Positions 33,580-44,900 of a stretch of 64,000 bases of DNA are shown in pieces; position 1 is the first letter of the stretch, and every line of letters starts with the position of its first letter. Origin of the DNA: Antedon mediterranea. Taxonomy: Eukaryota > Echinodermata > Crinoidea > Comatulida > Antedonidae. Both the position numbers and the translations under genes were made by a program. Below the pieces are notes generated by a model. The model saw nothing but the letters and a program-made list of their open reading frames with translations, ran no database searches and had not been told where the DNA came from. The DNA lies in the NCBI RefSeq assembly GCF_964355755.1, contig NC_092675.1, forward strand, positions 9,623,312 to 9,687,311. Reading direction: 5' to 3'.

Positions 33580-35064
33580 CTAGAATTTAATTCGTCACTT
33601 TGACGAATTATAGGTGATCATTTTTATCATTTTACTGAAATTAATTTTTTTTTAAACATGCACGTACGTTAACATACGATCGGAAAATATTGATGTATGC
33701 CATCCTATTATACGCTTATAGTGCTGAGTTATTCCTATTATATGCCATATACAATATGTACAGTATATAATGTATATCTATATACAGTGTAGCATAGGTG
33801 AAATTACGGGACACACATCATGTTCTAATTTTTTGGTATGATGGAATTATCAAAATAAACTTGAAGATGACAATTTCAAAAGATACTGAATTGAGCAAAT
33901 AAATATAAGAATTGGAAGAGAATTCGGCACGTAGAAGCGCTGTGCGCGCTCTTTGAAATTTATATAACTTTATAATACTTTTTAACTTCAACTGGCCATA
34001 TGTTAACATCAAAACATCCGATAGTCTTGATTTTTATATGAATTCATATCTACATTTCATCAGCTTTCATAATAAATTATAATCATCAAGGTAACCTTTA
34101 ATTCTGAAGAGCTGTAAGATATTCAAATTTACGGTGAAGGTGAAATTACACGACCTATGTTAATCAAGTTTTTACGCGTGATGACGTCATCAAAATGAAA
34201 GTAGTGGCAAGTCATAAGAAAGTCAATTAATTGAGGGATCACATACTGAAAATTGAGCAAAAAAATATGCGTTCTATTGAATGTGAAAAAGAATGACAAA
34301 AGAGAAAAATAACTTAATTTTAAATTCAAGTGGCCATTTGATGACGTAAAAACATTTTGTACGTAAAATGTGTACAGGAATTCATATCTACAAATCAACG
34401 GCTTCCAGAAAAAGTAAAAAAAAATTGGGGGTCATCGTGCATTCTGAAGAATTATTTTCATTTTAAAAATACCTTATTTTTCACCATTTTCAACACTTTG
34501 ATGCAATTAATTTGCGCATTTTGTCATTTTGAACCTGCTCGTATAGCGTTATTTTATATCGGAACTGACTCAAATTTGGTGAATGTACTAAAGATGGTGA
34601 GTAGAATGCGATTTGTAATTTTTTGAAACACGCAAATGGCCTAATTCATGCTCTAAATTGATCAAAACTTAATTTTGAGCAATTTAAATTTTTAACGCGC
34701 GATTTTACGCGCATGACCCTACGTGCACGTGCATTTTATTTACTAATATTTTTACCCTTTACCTGAAGTTTACGTATAGTGAATTTTATTGATATGTGAG
34801 AAAGAGTTATGGAGATATGATTGATAATGTGATTTCACAAAATGGCGTATAAATGACGTCACGGATGAGTGATCACGCTGAAAAACTAACTACGACTAAA
34901 CTAAATTATTTTAAAGATATTCTGAAATTTTTGTGATTATTGACATTTAACTTTTTCAGATAATTGACACACAAAATCTCTACAGAAAGAAATAAATAAT
35001 TTAAAAAAAAAAAAAGATTTTATACAATAACAATAGGTGATCATTTTATTCTAAATGATCACCT
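33580..35064 (-). mobile_element. 1.48-kb inverted-end repeat, right copy
   Basis: This is the reverse-orientation counterpart of 28161-29495. Examples are gtgacgtcatttatacgcca (minus strand) in both copies and the shared outer palindrome with gatcattttattctaaatga. The copies differ at many positions and by indels, so they are not a recent duplication. About 4.1 kb, including the whole FADD-like gene, lies between them. Confidence 0.7.
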
Positions 35065-35372
35065 AATTATAATTTCTGTTTTTTTTTCAACTGGAAGTAC
35101 AATTTATTCACGGTATCTAGAAGTATGCACTCTCCGCTGCCAGACATACCTACAAGGTTTTCCTGGGCTGTCCAATGTTAAATACATCATCTCCGTCACG
35201 GTCAGCTCCGTCACATTTCCCAATGTTTCATTGTGACGGAGATGACGGCCAGTGACTTTTTGTTATTGCCAGGGCCTTTTTTTGTTGTACATTTTGTTTT
35301 ATATATCTTTATTATGTTATTACATTGTATATCTAGATGTGACTCTGGTCAATAAACATATTCAAATCATAT

Positions 35373-36506
35373 CGTATACCCCTTTTACACTATCACCGTA
35401 ACAGCGGTGTAACCCCGCAGTTGTTGGTACACCGGGCCGTTAAATTCCGGTGTTGTGGTTTTTATTGACTGGGAGAATGGGAGAATCCAACCACCCCGGT
35501 GTGCTCTGGTGAAACGAAGCTGAATGTTTTCCGGTGTACCTTCTCCGGTGTAGTCGAATCTACACCGGAGACACGAAGTGTAAACGGTTGTTGTGGTTCA
35601 ACATCGAGCTGTTAAAGGTCATTGACGTGAAAATTTAACATGTTGTCACAGAAATACAATATATTATGCAAACGAAATAGATTTTTTTGCTTAAAATACA
35701 CCTTCTTTGCTTAAAACAATAATTGTACGATATATTGTGCTGTTCGTTATTTTCTTTTAAAGGTACAAACAAATTTATGACTTTTCTTTTCTGCTGAAAA
35801 TATTGAAATTGTTCGTGTGCATTCTACCTTACCAGAAAGCCAACAAATAATGTAATATTGGTGTAACTCTACCCTGGCCGATTCTATGTAGGCCTAATTA
35901 TTGAAAAAGGAAAAAATATATATATTACTGACGTCCCAATGGATGAAAATGATATCTTTTTTAGGAACTGAAAAAGTACCATATAATAATTCTCCTTCAT
36001 TGATACATTGTTATGCTAATTAACAAATACATTTTTTATTTTTAAATTACTTACCGTATCTACCCTACTTTTACGCCAACCTAACAATTTAAGGCCTATT
36101 TAATGTACGTACAGTCTACAAGGCGGAAATGCAGTCATTTTAAAAAGAAAAATAATTGTTAGGCCCTAATTTTTAAAATAATAAATGATAATCTTAATAG
36201 CCACAAAGAAAATATAATACTGGACTATATTCAAAATTAAATAAATTGTGTGTAAATTCGGATTATTATGTTTTTATGTGAGATTTGTCGATATGTCCCA
36301 GTGTTTAAACGTTTAAACCATAGTCAGTTAAGTTCCACGTGTGCGCTTGCAATAGTAATTTGATTGAAAGCACCGGGGTGATCGATTGAGTGTAAATGGG
36401 CGCAACTCGAGTTCATCTCGCAGTTTTTTTGGGTAGTGTAAATGGAAAGTGCCTCCGAGTTCAACTTGTGTTCCTCTCTCAGTCGATAGTGTAAAAAGGG
36501 TATTAA
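35373..36506. mobile_element. 1.1-kb TIR element (atacccc/tttttacactatc ends)
   Basis: Left tataccccttttacactatc and right gatagtgtaaaaagggtatt are imperfect inverted repeats. Inside are several caccgg(a/t)gt motifs near the left end. The flanks at 35190-35250 and 36510-36570 both carry repeated ctccgtcac/gtgacggag motifs, suggesting it inserted into another repeat. Confidence 0.6.
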
Positions 36507-38730
36507 AGTCATCTCCGTCACATGATTTTTTAGGTTCGTCATATCCGTCACGGTTTCATCTCCGTCACATGGATATTTTATCCTTTTTAAATCCTAAAAC
36601 ATTTGAGTAATGAACGCAATTATGTGATATAATTGAAATATAAACAATATTCTTCTACTATGTCAATGGATAGTAATATAGTTCAACAGAATTTTGTAAA
36701 ACATCAGTGACAGTCATACTATTTTCTGAAAATTATTATTTTTTGGAATAGTAAATGGTTTTGAACGTATAAAATCATACTAATAAATGTTAAAACAATC
36801 ATTTTTTGATTAATCAAGAAAAAAATACTGTATAATTCCTAATCCGTAATTTTTTCTATAATTTGTATATTCCATAAATGTGACGGATATGACAGTAACA
36901 TAGAACCATGTATTTATAAATACGAATAAAATACGAAATATATAACAAAGATTACGCCAAACATACGCTTGGCTAGTCTGGGCTCCAGACGGAGTTTTGT
37001 CTTAATATTAGTAAAAATATAAATATTTTTGCACATATGGCGTTTCATACGTGTATTACTTGGGTTTGGATACTCCGTCTGGGGAAACACGCACAAGTCA
37101 CGTGGTTTGACACCAAGAATTCTTGGTGCATACGATTATCCAGTTGACTAGTTTCAGCCGCATGCCCTTGGCTACTCACTCGTACGCAGTTTTAATATTC
37201 ATATTTCAGAATTTCAAAGACTCAACATCTAAGATGATGCGCATGCGCTATGTTACGTTTAGACAATGTGTACTTGGGTACATTGATGAAAGTTTCTGAA
37301 GGCTAGAAATGATTTTATATGGCTAGTAAATGATAAACATTTGATGGGATTTTTCCCAAGAACATGAAAACTCGTCTTGATATGATAGGCTAGCTTCTCT
37401 GCAAATCAAACATTGAATGGATCATTTATTATGTGAAGAGAATTTGATTTAATTCCCACCCAGACTCTGTCCTGTTCTGTGTGGTGGTGTAGCCCTAGAC
37501 TGTTGTGTGCCGGTGGTGGTATGTACCTTATTGGCGTTTTATTTGGCAGGTCATACGTACGAGTTGAGTAGGCCTACGAAGGCCAGGACTAAACAATTAA
37601 TAAACAACTAAACAACTTGGCAACAAGATTTTATATTTCAACAGTTGTTCAGTCTCGATCGTACATTCAGCACTGTACGTACTCGATCTTTTTCATTTTG
37701 AAACAAAATGATCATTGGTTGATTCGAAATCCATATTTACATACCGCTCGCCCCATATAGCCAAATACGGTATGATAACCTACGTCATTCTTATCGGATG
37801 TTTGCGGTCTGCAAATCGATTTCTATACGTGTTTCACAAGTCTGTATTTTCAGACAAAAATCGCGGTCGAAATAAAATCAAATAAATAAAAAAAAAAAGA
37901 CAATAATACAGACTTGGGGCAAGTCTAATGCTTGGCATGTAATACATGTTGATTTATCTGAATAAACTTTTAAAATTTTAAAAATGCAAATTTTAAAATC
38001 GATTTTTTACAAACCTGTAATTAGCCTAGGCCTAGCCTAATCTCTAGACTTACTACTGAAGAATGACCCATAATAGAGCCTAGTTTAACCTTTTCCTGGC
38101 TAATCTATACTAGCCTACCTAGCCTAGGCCTAGCTAGATTTAGTTGGTTAGGCTAGCTAGCCTAGCTAGGCTATGCAGCCTAGAGCTAAGGTAGGCCTAC
38201 TACCGCGCCGCGGTCCACGGTATTGCCCTGCTGATGATCGGAATACCTATCCTTAGCCATGCCTGCTAAACGGCTAGGCCTATATAGGCTAGGCCTAGCC
38301 TGCTGAGGCTAGGTAGGCCTAGCTAGGCTAGGCTATGCTTAGGCCTAGCCTAGTCTAAAGTAGCTTCTCTTTCTAAACTACCATGGCCTGGACCTAGTGC
38401 CAGGTATAAAGGATTTATGTTTGAGCGAAATAATGACTTTACACTTTAACCCTATTCCCCTGCAAAATACTGAACAAGTTTTTAAGGCCGAATCAAAATC
38501 CGTTCCGCGTTCCTCCCCTCTCTCTAGCTGCTCGGACTGAGGCTAGGCTCGACGGTACAGTATTCATGAAACGCCAATGTTGTAATAATAATAATTTATA
38601 ATAACTTTATTGACAAACATTTTGGATCAGTGCTAACTAAAAAAATGTTATTTCTGTAGAGGAACATCAGGTTCGTACATCGAGAGATAGATAGTTTGAT
38701 CTTGGTTTTATCAAGGAGACAACTCTCAAG
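36507..38730. other. Intergenic DNA
   Basis: No gene is supported. The repeat flank with tccgtcac motifs continues to about 36900. A perfect palindrome accaagaattcttggt lies near 37112. A dense run of tagcctaggcctag-type units occupies 38020-38365. Confidence 0.35.
38020..38365. repeat. Low-complexity 'aggcctag' tract
   Basis: The stretch is built largely of overlapping tagcctagg, aggcctag and gctaggc words, which are self-complementary. Similar shorter tracts occur near 3000-3300, 5440-5500 and 6000-6115. It is not coding. Confidence 0.7.
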
Positions 38731-38732
38731 AG

Positions 38733-38924
38733 CTAGAACTTTCTTTTAGCTTTGAGTAGTATAGGCTCAGTCCTCAAGTGATGACGTTTTGGTTCATATG
38801 AATCTAAATTGTATGCATCTGCATCAAAGAACTTATAAGTTCTTTGATCTGCATCTATGGTTTCAATAGAGAATGAAGTAAAAGTAAAGTTGTCAGGATC
38901 AAAAATATGTTTAAATCTTTGCAT
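38733..38924 (-). CDS. Small unassigned ORF, 63 codons
   Basis: An intronless minus-strand ORF runs from ATG at 38924 to TAG, preceded in frame by TAA directly before the ATG. The protein starts MQRFKHIFDPDNF and ends in a basic KAKRKF; I do not recognise it. Three things make a transcript plausible: a poly(A)-signal-like aataaa about 125 bp past the stop on the same strand, a G+C-rich stretch (gccgccgccgcgg, plus strand) about 110 bp upstream, and unbiased residue composition. It may be a short gene, a last exon or a processed pseudogene. Confidence 0.3.
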   Translation of the reverse strand: MQRFKHIFDPDNFTFTSFSIETIDADQRTYKFFDADAYNLDSYEPKRHHLRTEPILLKAKRKF

Positions 38925-41080
38925 TTATCTAAGGGTTCTTTACATAAAGCTAAAGAGCTGTTTTAAAGAATCAAAGAATCACTGTTAGAGAACGACGTTC
39001 GCTTCTCTCTGTACACACCAGCAGCCGCCGCCGCGGTATTTGTTTCTGCTGGACTTTATTTATATTCTATTCATTCTATGAATATGAATATGAATATTCT
39101 ATGATTCAAGATATTATCGCATGATAATGCATATGACCTTATTGATTCTGTCAGAATATTTGTTTATTTATTCTTTCCTTAGCACTATTTTGTCCGTCAA
39201 TTATCTTGATATCAGTTTCAGCTAGCTAAAGTCATTTTTACAGAGTAGGCTATATTTCTTATGATGTGGTTATGTTTTCACGGTGCGCAATCAACAATTA
39301 CGTGATCTACGCACGATTTAACGAAATCACGTTTGTAATCATCTTCACAAGCATGAATCACAATTAAACAAATTTGGTACTCATATTTCATCATATGGCA
39401 AATACAATTACGTGTGTAGCTAGCACATATAAGCGCATGCGTACGCGTGTTTAAAATTGTTAAAATCGTTATTTTATATTTTTAGAGTACGTTTCAGGCA
39501 ATTTTAAGCCTTTAAAAAATTGCAATGAGTTCGCAGATTTTCGCCTAATATGCACTCTTTTTGCACGATTTTTGTTTTACAACCTATCCATAATAATATC
39601 GTAATATCATGATTCACTTTTCAACTCGAAAAGTAACTTATGTCTGTATTATTATGTAACAAATGTTATTTATGATATTACACGGAGGAACTATTGGATT
39701 GTGATACCATTTAACGAATTAAATCTAGTTATTTTATTATTGTACCGTGAAACTAAAAAAATTAAATGTTGTTGTCACAAAAAATAATTATTATTCGCTA
39801 TTAGTAATGACCAAATGGTCTGTCAGCAGGCAATGGCTGAAGTGAAATAATTATTTTTGTTCGTTTTTCCTACTTGCTTTATAGGCCTGATGTTGAGTCG
39901 CTAAAAGCTTTTACCTTCTGTGACCCATCGCATGTCATGAAAGTTTTCGTTTGAGGGGTTTATTAGACAAATTTCCATGAATTCCGTAAACCTAAATCAA
40001 GTATAGGATCAGACCTAAAAACCTTAGTCAATCAGGATATGACAAGTTAATAATTCAGAAACAATCATAGAAGCATGCACGCATTAGACAGATCAATTGT
40101 CTGAAAGCCAACATAGTGTGGCGTCCAAACATGACTGTACTCGGATTTGTAGAGAATAAAAACTTAACATAGCTTTTCCATAAATGTAAAACCCTTTTAT
40201 TATCTACAGGAAGAATAAGTTGTTATTATTATTATAGCTGCCCTTCATATATGTTTAATCTACTTATGTATATATATGAATATTTACTATGGACTAAAAT
40301 AATTACGAACAAGAATACAATATGCATTCGTCGTACCTGGCGGTGGTGAGAAACAATAATTGGATACATATCTGATGACTTTAATAAAATCTTCTAAAAT
40401 AAAATGCACTAAACGCGTTTCATAGTCAATAACTATAGTTTTTTTCCGGGGCGTTGGGGGCGGACTGCGTGATTTCTTTTTTTTTAGAGAGCGAGAGAGC
40501 AGAGTTGTTGTCACTCTGAGCTGTACGTACACACAGTGCTTTAATTTATTCAAGGTACAGTTTATATAATTCTTATTTCACATAGTTAATTGATTAATGT
40601 CGTATTCTATAGACGGTTTTCACTAGGTTATTAAGCATATTAGTATAGCCTTAAGTAGGTCCTAACTAAAAAGGTTGGCCGACCAACCTGCTGCTATCTT
40701 ATTTTTAGTACTGTTGTTACACAGTACACTCACTGTGTGAGATGAAGGGTAAAGAAACCAACCAATGAAACTTGGCCAGGTCACTATAATAACAAAACAA
40801 GGTGCAACATACCTACTCAGGCTGTACTTCCTATCTTGCTAGGCATCAACTAAAAATAATGAGTAAATTAATTCTTTTAAATGTTATATAGGCCTAGGCT
40901 GTTAGTTAACACATTTATTTAGAATCAAAATACAAGGTGGATGCAAAACAACAACAGTAGTCAGTAGTGCTCTGAGCCTAGTTGTCCAATGCAATATTAT
41001 AGTTAACAGTAGGACATTTTAAAAATGGATTTATATATTTATCTTTTTAATTTTGATTTATTATTTAGTCTTGGTTTAGG
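38925..41080. other. Intergenic DNA upstream of LRPAP1
   Basis: No supported gene. The stretch is AT-rich with scattered tacgt/cgtacg words. A run of short purine-rich repeats (gagagcgagagagc) lies near 40487-40500. The LRPAP1 promoter or first non-coding exon may lie here, but no motif fixes it. Confidence 0.3.
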
Positions 41081-41089
41081 CCTACATTA

Positions 41090-41311
41090 ATGCTCAAAGT
41101 TACTTCGTTGTACCTTTTCCATATCTTCAAACCTTCAGGAATAGTTTTCTATAAATCTACCCGGAAACATTTTATTTATGAAAAGTACACTACAGCCCTC
41201 AGGAAAAATTCTTTCATTTTTAACGGACCATTTTTATGGAATAATTTAACTTTAAACATTAAATTATCACCTACTTTACTTTCGTTTAAAAAAAATGCAA
41301 ACAATACTTAA
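41090..41311 (+). pseudogene. Non-LTR retrotransposon fragment (3' end of RT ORF)
   Basis: The 73-codon frame ends in FIFNGPFLWNNLTLNIKLSP and TLLSFKKN. This matches the style of the C-terminal tail of CR1/L2/Jockey-type reverse transcriptase ORFs (F.y.GP.lWNsLP..i....sl.sFKk). It lacks the catalytic domains and is a 5'-truncated relic. A similar shorter fragment seems to follow at about 41620-41700. Confidence 0.6.
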
Positions 41312-41901
41312 TCCATCAATATTCTTTAGATAGTTAATAAGTTTGTTACTATGGAATCTATTCATATTCAATCAAATCTGTTTGGCTTTTTTGTTCCTTT
41401 TTTTAGAAAGCAATTTTACGTTACCATGTACAATGTGATGTATTTTGGAACTCAGCCTTAAAGCCTTTTTTGGCTTACTTGAGTCTCCACACATAAACAA
41501 ATATTAGCCAGGTTTTTTTTTAAATTCTTTTTCTTTGTCTTGTCATATCTTATGTGGAACAATATTAACAATAAAATGAATGAAAAAAATGAATGAATGA
41601 ATGAATAAAGCACCACCGTCCTTAATTAATTGCTCAATCCACTACCAGTCGAAATCCAAAACTCAACATCATTTAATATTTTTAAAGTTCGACTAAAAAA
41701 TTATCTCACCCCAAAATCTGTTATGGCTAGACATGGCTTAGGCTTTTGAAATGTTCTCCCTTTAGTATTCATATTATTAGATTATACTTTGTAATACAAA
41801 TTGTTATATTTTAATAAAACTAATACTATTATTATTTTGATAAAATGGTCTTTGACATGTCTTTCTAAGAAATGAACATATTTTTTCCCCTATTCAGAGA
41901 T

Positions 41902-44900
41902 ATGAAAATGTTGTGTCGGAATTATTTATTAGTTGTATTTTGCATCAGTTGCTTACTACTACTTGTTCTCTGTCAAAACGAACAATCAGTTGATAAAAGG
42001 AAGGAAGAAATTCGAGCAGCACGTGATAAATCCACTCATCAATTCCGATCGGTTAGGGTAAACCAAGTCTGGGAGAAGGCGCAAAGAGTAAGTTAACTTT
42101 AAGCATGGGTCCTACTAAACACCACGTCCTACCACTCGCAACCACTCCCTACAACGCTACAAATGTAAAATGTACTTTAATTAATTATATGAATTTGGTT
42201 GCGAGTGGTTGTGCGTTGTAGCGAGTGGTAGGACATGGTTGTGAGTGGTGTTTAGTAGGACCCTTAAGCATGTTTCTTAATATTGCCGTATGAAATGGAC
42301 TCAATTAAGCTAAATTACTGTATTACCATAGGTCCTGTGTCTCCTGCAAACGAAATAACCAGTTATAACCCTGTGAATAAATTAACCCCCATCTTGGCAG
42401 CAGAAACAAGTCAAATATTCACTAACCAGTTAATAATGGTTATTTGATTGACAGCCACTAACTATGAGTCAAGCTACTACACTGCAGTAAACGTTTGAAT
42501 TGCCTGCAAGAGCCCATTGCATTTTGGGTACTACTATCTAACGATTTTTAATTTAACGGTGGTATTTATGAACAAAAATTGAGCAGAAATGCAGTTGCTG
42601 TAAAAATTATAATTTTTTAATTATGAAATACTGTTTATTCGATGCTATGCAGCAGAACCAGACCTATGATCATTGGAGGATTCTGTTGATGTTGATTGCA
42701 TATCCGGACAACTACCCCCTGGACAATTACCACCCGGACAATGCCCCCCTCCCCCTAGGACAACTATCACCTGGACAATTACCCCCTAGGACAACTACCC
42801 TCTAGGACAACTATCCCCTTAGGACAATTCTTGTGTGACATGAAGATGCCGTATAATCTGGGAACATACAGTTTACCTACAGTAGCTGCACCGGTCAATC
42901 AAACAGTCTTTCATTTAAGATCAATCTCTCTCCCTATGTTTTGAAGTTCAGTAAGTTTTACAAGATCGTAATTATAATCTAAGGTGTAGATGTGGTTGTT
43001 CCGGAGTGTTTTTGTTCTAGAGGGGTAGTTGTCCTAGGGGCATAGCAGTTGGACTAGAGGGAAGTTGTAAGATAGTGGGGCTGGAGCAGCCCCTTATTAT
43101 CGATAAAATTGTTCTCTCTTTTCTTTTTCAAAACAAACGTTTTACCGTAAGAGCTTATGTTTTGCTGTTTAATGACATTATACGTTTACTAAACTACAAG
43201 TCCAGTAATAATGGAATATTGGTTTGGCTGTTACAGTACTACTTCATAGAAGAACTTAAATTGATTTGTTTTTACATTTTCTCCCAACTCCTGAGAAAAT
43301 AGGACAATAAACGTTTTTTGAACCTAAAGAATAATTATATCCATATGTTTATAACTTAAACATTTCTACTTATTTTATTTTATTCAATTCGTTTTCTACA
43401 GAACAGAACCTCCTAATTTTACTTTAGATTAAAAAAAAACCTACCTAGAGGGTAGTTGTCCTAGGGGGTAGTTGTCCTAGAGGGTAGTTGTCCTAGAGGG
43501 TAGTTGTCCTAGAGGGTAGTTGTCCTAGAGGGTAGTTGTCCTAGGGGGTAGTTGTCCGTTGTCCTAGAAGGTAGTTGTCCTAGAGGGTAGTTGTCCTAGA
43601 GGGTAGTTGTCCTAGGGGGTAGTTGTCCTAGGGGGTAGTTGTCCTAGAGGGTAGTTGTCCTAGAGGGTAGTTGTCCTAGAGGGTAGTTGTCCTAGAGGGT
43701 AGTTGTCCTAGTGGGTAGTTGTCCTAGTGGGTAGTTGTCCTAGTGGGTAGTTGGCCTAGGGGGTAGTTGGCCTAGGGGGTAGTTGTCCTAGGGGGTAGTT
43801 GTCCTAGGGGATAGTTGTCCTAGGGGGTAGTTGTCCTAGGGGGTAGTTGTCCTAGGGGGTAGTTGTCCTAGGGGGTAGTTGGCCTAGGGGGCAGTTGGCC
43901 TAGGGGGCAGTTGGCCTAGAGGGCAGTTGGCCTAGAGGGCAGTTGGCCTAGAGGGTAGTTGTCCTAGAGGGTAGTTGTAGTTGTCCTAGGAGGGTGATTG
44001 TCCTAGGAGGGTGATTGTCTCGGGGGTGATTGTCCGGGTGGTAGTTGTCCGGGTGGTAGATGTCCGGGTGGTAGATGTCCAAGGGGTAGTTGTCCTAGAC
44101 CCGTTGGCTGTAATGAGGTACCAGTTATATACATTACAAACTATAATTCACTTTCAAACATTAAATATTATGTCAGTTTTATTTATTATGTAACATTAGA
44201 TAGGAAAGTCGCCAAAGGAATTGGAAAGACTAAAAGTAGACTTGAAAAAATATGATGAGAAGGCATACCAACTAAAGAAGTTGGAAAGAGATGGAGGGGA
44301 TGCCACTGGAGAACAGAGTGAGAAGATGCATAAACAACTGACAGGTAATTTATATGGTACATTTACCAAAGCTGAACCTAAGTAATTTATATGATACATT
44401 TACCAAAGCTGAACCTAAGTAATTTATATGGTACATTTACCAAAGCTGAACCTGTATAATTTATTATGGTAAATTGACCAAAGCTGAACCTAAGGAATTT
44501 ATATGGTAAAGTTATTACCATAGCTGAACCTAGGTAACTTATATGGTAAAGTTAATACCAAAGCTGAACCTAGGTAATTTATATTGTAAAGTTAATACCA
44601 TAGCTGAACCTAGGTAATTTATCTGGTAAAGTTAATACCATAGCTGAACCCTGGCAATTTATATGGTAAAGTTATTACCAAAGCTGAACCTAGGTAATTT
44701 GGTAATGTAAGTAATTGATATGGTAAATTTGTAGCAAGATGCATGAATCCATATTTGTTAATTCATTTATATATTTATTTGTATAGAAATAATGAAAAAG
44801 CACAACATAGTACCTAAAGACAAACCAAACAAGCAGACACCAACTAAAGACAAACCATTTGACGACAAACGCTTGAATGAACTTTGGAAAAAGACACTTG

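Noticed and set aside
40287-40553. 88-codon minus-strand ORF
   Set aside because: Low-complexity Lys/Ser/Pro content, no homology recognised, no splice or polyadenylation context.
41090-41311. Independent gene or LRPAP1 upstream exon
   Set aside because: The translated sequence matches the tail of non-LTR retrotransposon RT ORFs.
41872-41901. Upstream ATG as the LRPAP1 start
   Set aside because: The segment is a pyrimidine-rich splice acceptor (ttttcccctattcag); starting at 41902 gives a normal signal peptide.
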